DNA of 29,171 bases. Source: DASUSF01 sp036375275. Lineage in GTDB: Bacteria > Pseudomonadota > Alphaproteobacteria > Geminicoccales > Geminicoccaceae. The DNA is taken from NCBI GenBank assembly GCA_036375275.1, contig DASUSF010000182.1, positions 1-29,171 of the forward strand, in the 5' to 3' direction. The translations under genes and the position numbers were made by a program. A model generated the notes under the pieces. That model had not been told where the DNA came from. It was given only the letters and a program-made list of their open reading frames with translations, and did not search any database. Below are positions 16,546 through 23,633 of the stretch, piece by piece. Within the stretch, counting starts at the first letter, position 1. Every line of letters starts with the position of its first letter.

Positions 16546-17721
16546 ATGACTGACATCGTCATCGCCGGCGCCGCCCGCACCGCGGTCGGCAGCTTCAACG
16601 GCGCCTTCGCCACCGTGCCTGCGCACTACCTCGGGCAGGTCGCGATCGAGAACGTGCTGCAGCGGTCCAAGGTCGAGCCGGGCGAGGTGTCCGAGGTCAT
16701 CATGGGGCAGATCCTGACCGCGGGTCAGGGGCAGAACCCGGCGCGGCAGGCCTCGATCAACGCCGGCATCCCGGTCGAGGTCCCGGCCTGGGGCGTGAAC
16801 CAGCTCTGCGGCTCGGGCCTGCGGACGGTGGCCCTCGGCTACCAGGCCATCCGCGAGGGCGACAGCCAGATCGTGGTCGCCGGCGGACAGGAGAGCATGA
16901 CCCAGGCGCCGCACGCGGCCTACCTCCGGGCGGGTCAGAAGATGGGCGACCTGAAGTTCGTCGACACCATGCTCAAGGACGGCCTGTGGGACGCCTTCAA
17001 CGGCTACCACATGGGCAACACGGCGGAGAACATCGCCGAGCGCTGGCAGATCACGCGCGAGCAGCAGGACGAGTTCGCGGTGCGCTCGCAGAACAAGGCG
17101 GAGGCGGCGATCAAGGCGGGCCGCTTCAAGGACGAGATCGTCCCGGTCACGATCAAGACGCGCAAGGGCGACGTCACCGTCGACACCGACGAGTTCCCGC
17201 GCTTCGGCGCCACGGTGGAGGACATGCAGAAGCTGCGGCCGGCGTTCTCGAAGGACGGCAGCGTGACCGCCGGCAACGCGTCGGGCATCAACGACGGGGC
17301 GGCCGCGGTGGTCCTGATGAGCGCCGACGAGGCCAGCCGGCGGGGCATCGAGCCGCTCGCCCGGATCGTCGCCTGGGCGCAGTCCGGCGTCGACCCGGCG
17401 ATCATGGGCACGGGCCCGATCCCCGCGTCCCGGCGGGCGCTCGAGAAGGCCGGCTGGTCCCGCGACGACCTCGACCTGGTCGAGGCCAACGAAGCCTTCG
17501 CCGCCCAGGCCTGCGCCGTCAACAAGGACCTCGGCTGGGACGTCGACAAGGTCAACGTCAACGGCGGCGCGATCGCGATCGGCCATCCGGTCGGCGCGTC
17601 CGGCGCCCGCGTGCTGGTCACGCTGCTCCACGAGATGCAGAAGCGCGACGCCAAGAAGGGGCTCGTGACCCTCTGCATCGGGGGCGGCATGGGCATTGCG
17701 ATGTGCGTCGCGCGCGACTGA
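16546..17721 (+). CDS. phaA: Acetyl-CoA acetyltransferase (beta-ketothiolase) PhaA
   Basis: 391 aa, normal thiolase length. It condenses two acetyl-CoA to acetoacetyl-CoA, the first step of PHB synthesis. The catalytic residues are visible: nucleophile C88 (NQLCGSGLR), H347 (AIGHPVGASGAR) and C377 (CIGGGMG), with the family stretch DLVEANEAFAAQA. The ATG at 16546 is chosen over 16507 because GGGGAG (16535-16540) lies 5 nt upstream and the protein then starts with the typical TDIVIAGAART. A strong terminator follows 61 nt after the stop. Confidence 0.96.
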   Translation: MTDIVIAGAARTAVGSFNGAFATVPAHYLGQVAIENVLQRSKVEPGEVSEVIMGQILTAGQGQNPARQASINAGIPVEVPAWGVNQLCGSGLRTVALGYQAIREGDSQIVVAGGQESMTQAPHAAYLRAGQKMGDLKFVDTMLKDGLWDAFNGYHMGNTAENIAERWQITREQQDEFAVRSQNKAEAAIKAGRFKDEIVPVTIKTRKGDVTVDTDEFPRFGATVEDMQKLRPAFSKDGSVTAGNASGINDGAAAVVLMSADEASRRGIEPLARIVAWAQSGVDPAIMGTGPIPASRRALEKAGWSRDDLDLVEANEAFAAQACAVNKDLGWDVDKVNVNGGAIAIGHPVGASGARVLVTLLHEMQKRDAKKGLVTLCIGGGMGIAMCVARD

Positions 17722-17782
17722 GCGGAGCGCCTGGCGCTTTCTGCCCCGGCCGTGATCGATCAGAATGCCGGATCGGATTCGG

Positions 17783-17808
17783 AAGGGCCGCCTCGGGGCG
17801 GCCCTTTT
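17783..17808 (+). terminator. Rho-independent terminator after phaA
   Basis: A perfect 10-bp stem (aagggccgcc at 17783-17792, ggcggccctt at 17797-17806) with a tcgg tetraloop is followed by four T (17805-17808). It ends the phaA transcript, so phaB, 228 bp further on, probably has its own promoter or is reached only by read-through. Confidence 0.88.
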
Positions 17809-18035
17809 CCGTCCCTGGGCGCGATCGGAGCACGCGGCCTTGCCGTGCGGGTGATGCCGCCCGGCGCGAAAACCACGGCTCCCTGCTGCCGCCCCGGGAT
17901 TGGCGGCTTGCCATGGGACCCCTTTCTTTCTCACTATCAGCGGCTGAAGAGCGGGGGTGGCGCCTGACGCCATGATCCGCCTCTCCTGGGTGAGGCTCAC
18001 GCCGCCGTTCCGGCGGTCCAACGAGGAGGGAGACC
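17809..18035 (+). promoter_or_regulatory. phaB upstream region and leader hairpin
   Basis: This 227-bp non-coding stretch lies after the terminator. The part 17918-17940 (ccctttctttctcactatcag) is pyrimidine-rich and the most AT-rich section, a possible promoter area, but no firm hexamers were seen. A short hairpin (ccgccg at 18002-18007, cggcgg at 18011-18016, loop ttc) lies just upstream of the phaB ribosome site GAGGAGGGA (18023-18031). The short open frames here are not supported as genes. Confidence 0.45.
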
Positions 18036-18761
18036 ATGGCACGGGTGGCTCTGGTGACCGGTGGCACGCGCGGCATCGGCGAGGCGATCTCGGTCGGCCT
18101 GAAGGCGGCCGGCTTCGATGTCGCGGCGACCTACGGCGGCAATGACGAGGCGGCGAACAGGTTCAAGGAGCGGACCGGGATCCACGTCTACAAGTGGGAC
18201 GTCGCCGACTTCGAGGCCTGTAAGGACGGGATCGCCAAGGTGGAGCAGGAGCTCGGCCCGATCGACGTTCTGGTCAACAACGCCGGGATCACCAAGGACG
18301 GCACCCTGCACCGGATGAAGCCCGAGAACTGGAAGGCGGTGATCAGCACCAACCTCGATTCGGTCTTCAACATGACCCGGAACGTGATCGAGGGCATGCG
18401 CGAGCGCAACTTCGGCCGGATCATCTCGATCAGCTCGGTCAACGGCCAGAAGGGCCAGTTCGGGCAGAGCAACTACTCCGCGGCCAAGGCCGGCCTGGTC
18501 GGCTTCACCAAGGCGGTCGCGCAGGAGAACGCGGCCAAGGGGATCACGGTCAACGTCGTGGCGCCCGGCTACATCGCGACCGAGATGGTCAAGGCGGTGC
18601 CCGAGGACGTGCTGAAGTCCAAGATCATCCCGCAGATCCCGGTCGGCCGCCTCGGCGAGCCCGAGGAGATCGCGCGCTGCGTCGTCTTCCTGGCGAGCGA
18701 TGACGCAGGCTTCATCACCGGCTCCACGCTGGCCGCCAACGGCGGCCAGTACATGGCCTGA
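18036..18761 (+). CDS. phaB: Acetoacetyl-CoA reductase PhaB
   Basis: 241 aa, the usual length. This NADPH-dependent short-chain dehydrogenase reduces acetoacetyl-CoA to (R)-3-hydroxybutyryl-CoA. The glycine motif TGGTRGIG (8-15), NNAGIT (81-86), the catalytic S134, Y147 and K151 (SNYSAAKAG), and the PhaB-typical VNGQKGQFGQSNYS stretch are all present. The ATG at 18036 has GAGGAGGGA 5-12 nt upstream. It is on the same strand as phaA but separated by a terminator. It converges with the exonuclease gene, with a 10-nt gap. Confidence 0.95.
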   Translation: MARVALVTGGTRGIGEAISVGLKAAGFDVAATYGGNDEAANRFKERTGIHVYKWDVADFEACKDGIAKVEQELGPIDVLVNNAGITKDGTLHRMKPENWKAVISTNLDSVFNMTRNVIEGMRERNFGRIISISSVNGQKGQFGQSNYSAAKAGLVGFTKAVAQENAAKGITVNVVAPGYIATEMVKAVPEDVLKSKIIPQIPVGRLGEPEEIARCVVFLASDDAGFITGSTLAANGGQYMA

Positions 18762-18771
18762 GCGTTCTTGG

Positions 18772-19773
18772 TCAGGCGTCGTCGGTCTCGCCCTCGTAGA
18801 GGGTCCCGAGCGGCGCCGCATCCAGGCCCTGATCGAGCAGGTAGCGGGCCAGGGTGTCGCTGTAGCCGTGGGTGGCGAGGATCCGCCGTGCTCCGGTCTC
18901 CCTGATCGTCCGGAGCAGGCCCGGCCAGTCGGCGTGGTCCGACATGACGAAGCCCCGGTCCACGCCCCGCCGCCGCCGGTTGCCGCGGACCCGCATCCAG
19001 CCCGAGGCGAAGGCGGTCGACGCGTCGCCGAAGCGGCGCATCCAGGGCGAGCCGGAGGCGGAGGGCGGGGCCACGACGAGATCGCCCGCGAAGCGCTCGC
19101 CACGGGTGCGCGGTCCGACCGGTCGGGTCGCAGCGAGCGGCACCCCGGCCTCGCGGTACGGCTCGAGCAGGGCATCGACCGCCCCGTGGACGAGGATCTC
19201 CCGGCCGGCGTGGGGGGCCAGCGCCGTGAGGATCCGCTGCGCCTTGCCGAGCGCGTAGGCGAACACGATCGAAGCGCGGCCGGCTCGGGAATTGTCCCGC
19301 CACCAGGAGAGCAGCTCGTCGACGACGAATTCCGTCGCCGGCCAGCGGTAGACCGGGAGGGCGAAGGTCGCTTCCGTGATGAACACGTCGCAGGACACCA
19401 CTTCGAACGCCTCGCAGCTCGGGTCGGCGTCCCGCTTGTAGTCGCCCGAGATCACCCAGACCTCCCCCGCCGCCTCGATCCGCACCTGTGCGGAGCCGAG
19501 CACGTGGCCGGCGGGATGGAACGAGACGGTCGCCTCGCCGAGCCGGAACCGCTCGCCGAAGGCGTGGCCGACCAGGTGCGCGTCGTCGCCGAGGCGGCGT
19601 CGGAGCAGCCCGAGGCCGCTCTCGGCGGCGTGGTAGCGCCCGGAGCCGGGCCGGGCATGGTCGCCATGCGCATGGGTGATCACGGCGACGTCCACCGGCC
19701 GCCAGGGGTCGACGTGAAACCCGCCCGGGCGGCAGCACAGGCCGCGATCGGTCACCGTCACGAGGTCGGTCAT
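18772..19773 (-). CDS. Ligase-associated DNA exonuclease (metallo-beta-lactamase/beta-CASP family)
   Basis: 333 aa. The metal-binding HxHxDH motif (H34-A-H36-G-D38-H39), GHVLGSAQV, the bridging Asp in ISGDYKRD and the late His motifs MSDHADW and ATHGYSD define a beta-CASP nuclease of the SNM1/Artemis type. The family is normally encoded beside a bacterial ATP-dependent DNA ligase and has a predicted role in DNA end processing and repair. Here that ligase lies about 2.2 kb away on the opposite strand. The motifs appear intact. The ATG at 19773 fits the family's N-terminus (a few residues before the first strand). The gene lies 87 nt downstream of a GIY-YIG nuclease gene on the same strand. Confidence 0.9.
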   Translation of the reverse strand: MTDLVTVTDRGLCCRPGGFHVDPWRPVDVAVITHAHGDHARPGSGRYHAAESGLGLLRRRLGDDAHLVGHAFGERFRLGEATVSFHPAGHVLGSAQVRIEAAGEVWVISGDYKRDADPSCEAFEVVSCDVFITEATFALPVYRWPATEFVVDELLSWWRDNSRAGRASIVFAYALGKAQRILTALAPHAGREILVHGAVDALLEPYREAGVPLAATRPVGPRTRGERFAGDLVVAPPSASGSPWMRRFGDASTAFASGWMRVRGNRRRRGVDRGFVMSDHADWPGLLRTIRETGARRILATHGYSDTLARYLLDQGLDAAPLGTLYEGETDDA

Positions 19774-19860
19774 GCCGCCTCACCTGCCGGATCGCGCCTG
19801 CTGCGACAAGCCTTCCCGCGACCCTCCAGGCCGGCCGTGCTGCCGGGCCGCCGCGCCGGC

Positions 19861-20202
19861 TCAGGCCGTCATCGCCTCGGGCCCGAGTGGCGCCGGAGCC
19901 ACGCCGGGTCGGTTGTATGCCGGGAGGCGCCAGTTGTTCCGCTTGTGCTCCTCCAGCAGGGCGCACTCGCGCGACAGAGGAAAGCGGGTGACCTCGAAGC
20001 TGAACATCTTGATCTTGCCGCGCCCCGGCTCCTGCCGGCCCCACAGATGCTCGCTCAGCCGGCTCTTGATCGTCTCGTCGCCCCGCGTGGAGCCGTAATA
20101 GGCGACCTCGCCTTCGGCGAGCAGCGCGTAGACCCCGGCCTCGTCTGGTGCGGCCTCGACGTTCTTCCTGGTGAACCGTCGCTTCTGACCGAAGATCGGC
20201 AT
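19861..20202 (-). CDS. Small GIY-YIG superfamily protein (predicted nuclease)
   Basis: 113 aa. The GIY-YIG core reads GVY (23-25) and YYG (35-37), spaced as expected. It is followed by an Arg (R48 in IKSRLSEH), a Glu (E84/E85 in LLEEHKRNN) and an Asn (N97 in PAYNRPG), which match the catalytic Arg, metal-binding Glu and Asn of the fold. The strand order and single-domain size suggest an active small nuclease with an unknown target. The ATG at 20202 is preferred: the upstream in-frame GTG (20217) is part of the GTGGAG that serves as its ribosome site. It lies upstream of the exonuclease gene on the same strand, so the two may be co-transcribed. Confidence 0.75.
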   Translation of the reverse strand: MPIFGQKRRFTRKNVEAAPDEAGVYALLAEGEVAYYGSTRGDETIKSRLSEHLWGRQEPGRGKIKMFSFEVTRFPLSRECALLEEHKRNNWRLPAYNRPGVAPAPLGPEAMTA

Positions 20203-20372
20203 CGGGTCGCTCTCCACCTGCAGGACGGGCTCCGCGATGCCAGGGCCTCGCGACGCGTTTGCGCCTTATAGTAGAAATGGCGGGAGCGCTGCAACGATCA
20301 TCTGGTCTTGCCAGGCGTCGGTCCGCGCGTGTCGGCGCTTTGCTGGACCTTGCCCGCGCCGGTCATTCTTCC

Positions 20373-20380
20373 TTAACCAT
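20373..20380 (+). promoter_or_regulatory. CtrA half-site-like motif TTAACCAT
   Basis: TTAACCAT lies 37 bp upstream of the PleD-like start, in the region between it and the divergent GIY-YIG gene. It equals the half-site motif described for CtrA-controlled promoters in Caulobacter. The partner half at the 7-nt spacing is degraded (gtca at 20362-20365). Binding is inferred. Confidence 0.4.
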
Positions 20381-20416
20381 CCTGTCCCTATGGTCCGCCA
20401 AACGACGGACCTGCCG

Positions 20417-21763
20417 ATGACTCTTTCTTCGCGAATCCTTCTGGTCCAGCGGGCGGAGCAGCCGCTCGCCGGGGTCGGAGCTTGCCTCATGAGCTGGGGC
20501 TGGGGCTGCGCCAGCTGCGCGACCGGCGACGAGATGCTGGGCCTGCTGGAGAAGCAGTCCTTCGACGTCATCCTGGTCGATCCCGGCGTCGAGGACAGCA
20601 TGGCGATCGTCAGCTGGCTCAAGGCGCGCCCGGCGACCCGGCGGATCCCGCTGGTCACGGTCGCCATCGAGGATCCGAGCGTCGTCGCCGCCAATTCCCT
20701 CGCCCTCGGAGCCGACGACGTGGTCGTGCTGCCGGTCGACGATGCGGAGCTGTATGCCCGCATTCGGGCGCTCTCGCGGCTCCGCGTGATGGAGCTCGAG
20801 CGCATCCGGCGGGAGGCGGTGCTGCGCGAGTTCGGGGTGGTCCGCGAGGAGGGCGGGATCGGGGTGCCGGCGATCGACAAGATCGGCCTCCTGCTGATCG
20901 GTCCGGCCGGTCAGGAACAGGTCCAGGTGGTGACCGCCCTCGGCGGCGCGGCCGCGATCGCCTATGCCGAGACCGGACCGGGCGCGCTGGAGCGCCTTCG
21001 CCGCTACGACCTCGAGGTGGCGGTGATCACGGGCGCCGACGACCCGGCGGAGGTCATGTCGCTGCTTCGGGCGATCCGGGCGGATGGCGCCCTCTATCAC
21101 CTCCCGGTGATGCTGATCGCTCGTGCCGAGCTGTTCCCGGACCGCGCCGAACCGTTCGAGTGGGGGACGTCGGACGTCCTGTTCCATCCGTTCCCCCCCG
21201 AGGTCCTGCGTCTTCGCGTCCAGGGCTGGGTGCGCCAGCAGCGCCTGCGCCGCCGGCTGCGCGGCCAGCTTGCCAACGAAGCGCTCCCGCCGACCGTGGA
21301 TCGGCTCACCCTGCTGTATGGACACGGCTTCCTTCACCGCTATCTCGAGCATCAGATCGCTGCGGCGCGTTCGGTCGGCGCCCGGCTCGCGGTCGCGGGC
21401 TTCGCCGTCTCCGGCATGAGCCGGATCAACCGCCAGTTGGGCTTCGTCTTCGGAGATCATCTGCTCGCCGAGCTCGGCGGCCTGATCGGACGGCTCACCC
21501 GCGCGGAGGATCTGGCCGCCCGCTATGACGGCGACCGGTTCTGCGCGGTCCTGGACGGCGCCGGCGAAGACGAAGCGATGGCGGTGGCGCAGCGGATCGC
21601 CCGCGCGGCCGCCGTCTTCCGCCTTCGCCTGGGCGAACGTCAGGAGGTCGAGCTCGACCTTCGGTATGGCGTCGCCGAGCTGAGCCCGGAGGACGATGCG
21701 GACGTCCTGATCCGCCGCGCGTTCGAATGCGCTGCGAGCGAGGGCTTCCGGCGCGCCTCCTGA
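20417..21763 (+). CDS. PleD-like protein: two degenerate receiver domains and a degenerate GGDEF domain
   Basis: 448 aa, the size and layout of PleD, the polar cyclic-di-GMP synthase of alphaproteobacteria. The first receiver (1-125) keeps the Asp (D55 in ILVDPG), but its acidic pocket is QR (11-12) and the switch Lys is lost (VVLPVDD). The second receiver (about 150-275) is further diverged. The GGDEF-type domain (about 295-445) reads YDGDRF (370-375) where active enzymes have GG(D/E)EF, and the C-terminal GRN-type ending is missing. Cyclic-di-GMP synthesis is therefore unlikely, and it may be a scaffold or regulator. The ATG at 20417 gives a PleD-like N-terminus; an ATG at 20390 is possible. 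The ribosome site is weak. Confidence 0.8.
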   Translation: MTLSSRILLVQRAEQPLAGVGACLMSWGWGCASCATGDEMLGLLEKQSFDVILVDPGVEDSMAIVSWLKARPATRRIPLVTVAIEDPSVVAANSLALGADDVVVLPVDDAELYARIRALSRLRVMELERIRREAVLREFGVVREEGGIGVPAIDKIGLLLIGPAGQEQVQVVTALGGAAAIAYAETGPGALERLRRYDLEVAVITGADDPAEVMSLLRAIRADGALYHLPVMLIARAELFPDRAEPFEWGTSDVLFHPFPPEVLRLRVQGWVRQQRLRRRLRGQLANEALPPTVDRLTLLYGHGFLHRYLEHQIAAARSVGARLAVAGFAVSGMSRINRQLGFVFGDHLLAELGGLIGRLTRAEDLAARYDGDRFCAVLDGAGEDEAMAVAQRIARAAAVFRLRLGERQEVELDLRYGVAELSPEDDADVLIRRAFECAASEGFRRAS

Positions 21764-21778
21764 TCAGATCCGGGAGGG

Positions 21779-21858
21779 CGCCCGCACCGGCGGGCGACGT
21801 GCCCGATCGCGGCAGGATCAAATGGCTGCAGAGCTGCCGGCGGGCGTCCGCCCGCCGG
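21779..21858 (+). terminator. Two GC-rich hairpins between the pleD-like and ligase genes
   Basis: The first hairpin pairs cgcccgc (21779-21785) with gcgggcg (21790-21796), loop accg, 16 nt after the pleD-like stop. The second is an almost continuous palindrome: ccggcgggcg (21837-21846) and cgcccgccgg (21849-21858), separated by 2 nt. Neither has a T-run, so they may act as RNA barriers or rho-assisted ends rather than intrinsic terminators. Confidence 0.5.
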
Positions 21859-21930
21859 GCCGCGGACGCCTTGCCCCAGGCCGCGCGCTCGCGGATGCTG
21901 AGGGCCGTCTCAGCCTGACCCGGATCGCCC

Positions 21931-23523
21931 GTGAGGCCATTCGCCGCCCTCTACGACGCACTCGATGCCACCACCCGGACCGGGGCCAAGGTCCGTCTCA
22001 TGGCGGATTACTTCCGGAGCGCGCCGCCGGAGGACGCTGCCTGGGCCGTGTTCTTCCTTACCGGCCAGCGGCTCAGGCGGCTGATCTCGGGGCGGGTCCT
22101 GCGCGCCTGGGCGGCGGACCGGGCGGGCCTGCCGGAGTGGTTGATGGCGGACGCGCACGCTGCGGTCGGCGACAGCGCGGAGACCGTGGCGCTCCTGCTC
22201 GACGAGCCGGGCGGGGAGCCCGACGATCAGCCCCTCCACGTCTGGATCGAGGACCGGATCCTGCCCCTCAGGGGCCGTTCGCCCGATCATCAGGCGAAGA
22301 TCGTCGGCGGCTGGTGGGACCGGCTCATGCCGGCCGAGGCGTTCATCCTCAACAAGCTGCTGACCGGCGCGTTCCGGGTCGGCGTGTCGCGGGCGCTGGT
22401 CGTGCGGGCGCTGGGCGAGGCGACCGGTCTGCCGACGGCGACCGTGGCGCACCGCCTGATGGGCGAGATCCGACCGAGCGCCGCGTGGTTCGAGGCCCTG
22501 CGCTCGCCGGAGGACCGCCGCGCCGAGATCTCGCGGCCCTACCCGTTCTATCTGGCGTCGCCTCTCGAGCAGCCGGTCGCAAATCTCGGCGCGCCGGATG
22601 CCTGGGTCGCGGAGTGGAAGTGGGATGGCATCCGCGCCCAGTTGATCAGGCGCGAGCGCGAGCTCTTCCTCTGGTCGCGCGGCGAGGAGCTGATCACGGA
22701 GCGGTTTCCCGAGATCATCGACGCCGCCGCGGCGCTGCCGGATGGGACAGTGCTGGACGGCGAGGTGCTGGCCTGGAACCAGGCCGGCGTGATGCCCTTC
22801 GGCGTCCTGCAGACCCGGATCGGCCGCGACCGGCTCACCGTCCGGTCCCTGGCCGACGCGCCTGCGGTTTTCCTCGCCTACGACCTGGTCGAGGTCGGTG
22901 GCGAAGATGTCCGCCCCCGCCCCCTCGAGGAGCGCCGCGCTCGCCTCGAGGCCGTGCTCGCGGCCGCGCCGGAGCGGCTTCGCCTGTCACCCCTGATCGG
23001 GATCGGGGACTGGGCCACGCTCGCGCGGCGACGCGAGGAGTCGCGGGCCCGGAACGTCGAGGGGCTGATGCTCAAGCGACGCGACTCGGTCTACGGCGTC
23101 GGGCGGCAGCGTGGCGCGTGGTGGAAGTGGAAGGTCGATCCGTACACGGTCGACGCGGTGCTGGTCTACGCCCAGCCCGGCAGCGGCCGGCGCGCCAATC
23201 TGCTCACCGACTACACCTTCGCGGTCTGGGCGGAGGATGCCCTGGTGCCGGTTGCGAAGGCGTATTCCGGCCTCGACGACCGGGAGATCCAGAGGCTCGA
23301 TCGCTGGATCCGGCGCAACACGGTCGAGCGCTTCGGGCCGGTGCGGGCGGTCCGGCCCCACCACGTCTTCGAGCTCGCCTTCGAGGCGGTCAGCCGCTCG
23401 AGCAGGCACAAGGCGGGGCTCGCCGTCCGCTTCCCGAGGATCATCCGCTGGCGGGAGGACAAGCGCGCGGAGGAGGCCGATCGCCTGAGCGCGCTCCGGG
23501 CGCTCCTCGGGCGCGAGGCATGA
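21931..23523 (+). CDS. ATP-dependent DNA ligase (bacterial ligase-associated type)
   Basis: 530 aa. An N-terminal DNA-binding helical domain (about 1-190, opening RPFAALYDALDATT) is followed by the nucleotidyltransferase domain. The adenylated Lys is K230 in motif I (EWKWDGIRAQ). Motif III (VLDGEVLAW), motif IV (VEGLMLKRR) and motif V (WWKWK) follow, then an OB-fold domain. It seals DNA nicks using ATP, in addition to the cell's NAD ligase LigA, and is thought to work with the beta-CASP exonuclease, an Lhr-type helicase and a phosphoesterase. Only the exonuclease is in this window. The GTG at 21931 matches the family's start; no clear ribosome site is seen. Confidence 0.94.
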   Translation: MRPFAALYDALDATTRTGAKVRLMADYFRSAPPEDAAWAVFFLTGQRLRRLISGRVLRAWAADRAGLPEWLMADAHAAVGDSAETVALLLDEPGGEPDDQPLHVWIEDRILPLRGRSPDHQAKIVGGWWDRLMPAEAFILNKLLTGAFRVGVSRALVVRALGEATGLPTATVAHRLMGEIRPSAAWFEALRSPEDRRAEISRPYPFYLASPLEQPVANLGAPDAWVAEWKWDGIRAQLIRRERELFLWSRGEELITERFPEIIDAAAALPDGTVLDGEVLAWNQAGVMPFGVLQTRIGRDRLTVRSLADAPAVFLAYDLVEVGGEDVRPRPLEERRARLEAVLAAAPERLRLSPLIGIGDWATLARRREESRARNVEGLMLKRRDSVYGVGRQRGAWWKWKVDPYTVDAVLVYAQPGSGRRANLLTDYTFAVWAEDALVPVAKAYSGLDDREIQRLDRWIRRNTVERFGPVRAVRPHHVFELAFEAVSRSSRHKAGLAVRFPRIIRWREDKRAEEADRLSALRALLGREA

Positions 23524-23533
23524 TCGGCGGCCG

Positions 23534-23549
23534 TTAACGCCGTCTTAAC
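23534..23549 (+). promoter_or_regulatory. Full CtrA-type binding site (TTAA-N7-TTAAC)
   Basis: TTAA-CGCCGTC-TTAAC matches the consensus of the cell-cycle regulator CtrA exactly. It lies 11 bp after the ligase stop and 85 bp upstream of the aminotransferase start. It sits inside a larger dyad (cggccgtt at 23528-23535 and aacggccg at 23564-23571) with a ctgatcag palindrome (23551-23558) nearby. TTAA is rare in DNA this GC-rich. Control of the aminotransferase by CtrA is inferred. Confidence 0.6.
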
Positions 23550-23633
23550 CCTGATCAGCGATCAACGGCCGTGCGATCCGGCACCTGCTGTCGTCCGGGT
23601 CGCACCGTCATCCCCGCCGGAGGGTCGCTGCCC

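Noticed and set aside
17752..17967. Small open frame between phaA and phaB
   Set aside because: It spans the terminator, has no ribosome site and no recognisable sequence.
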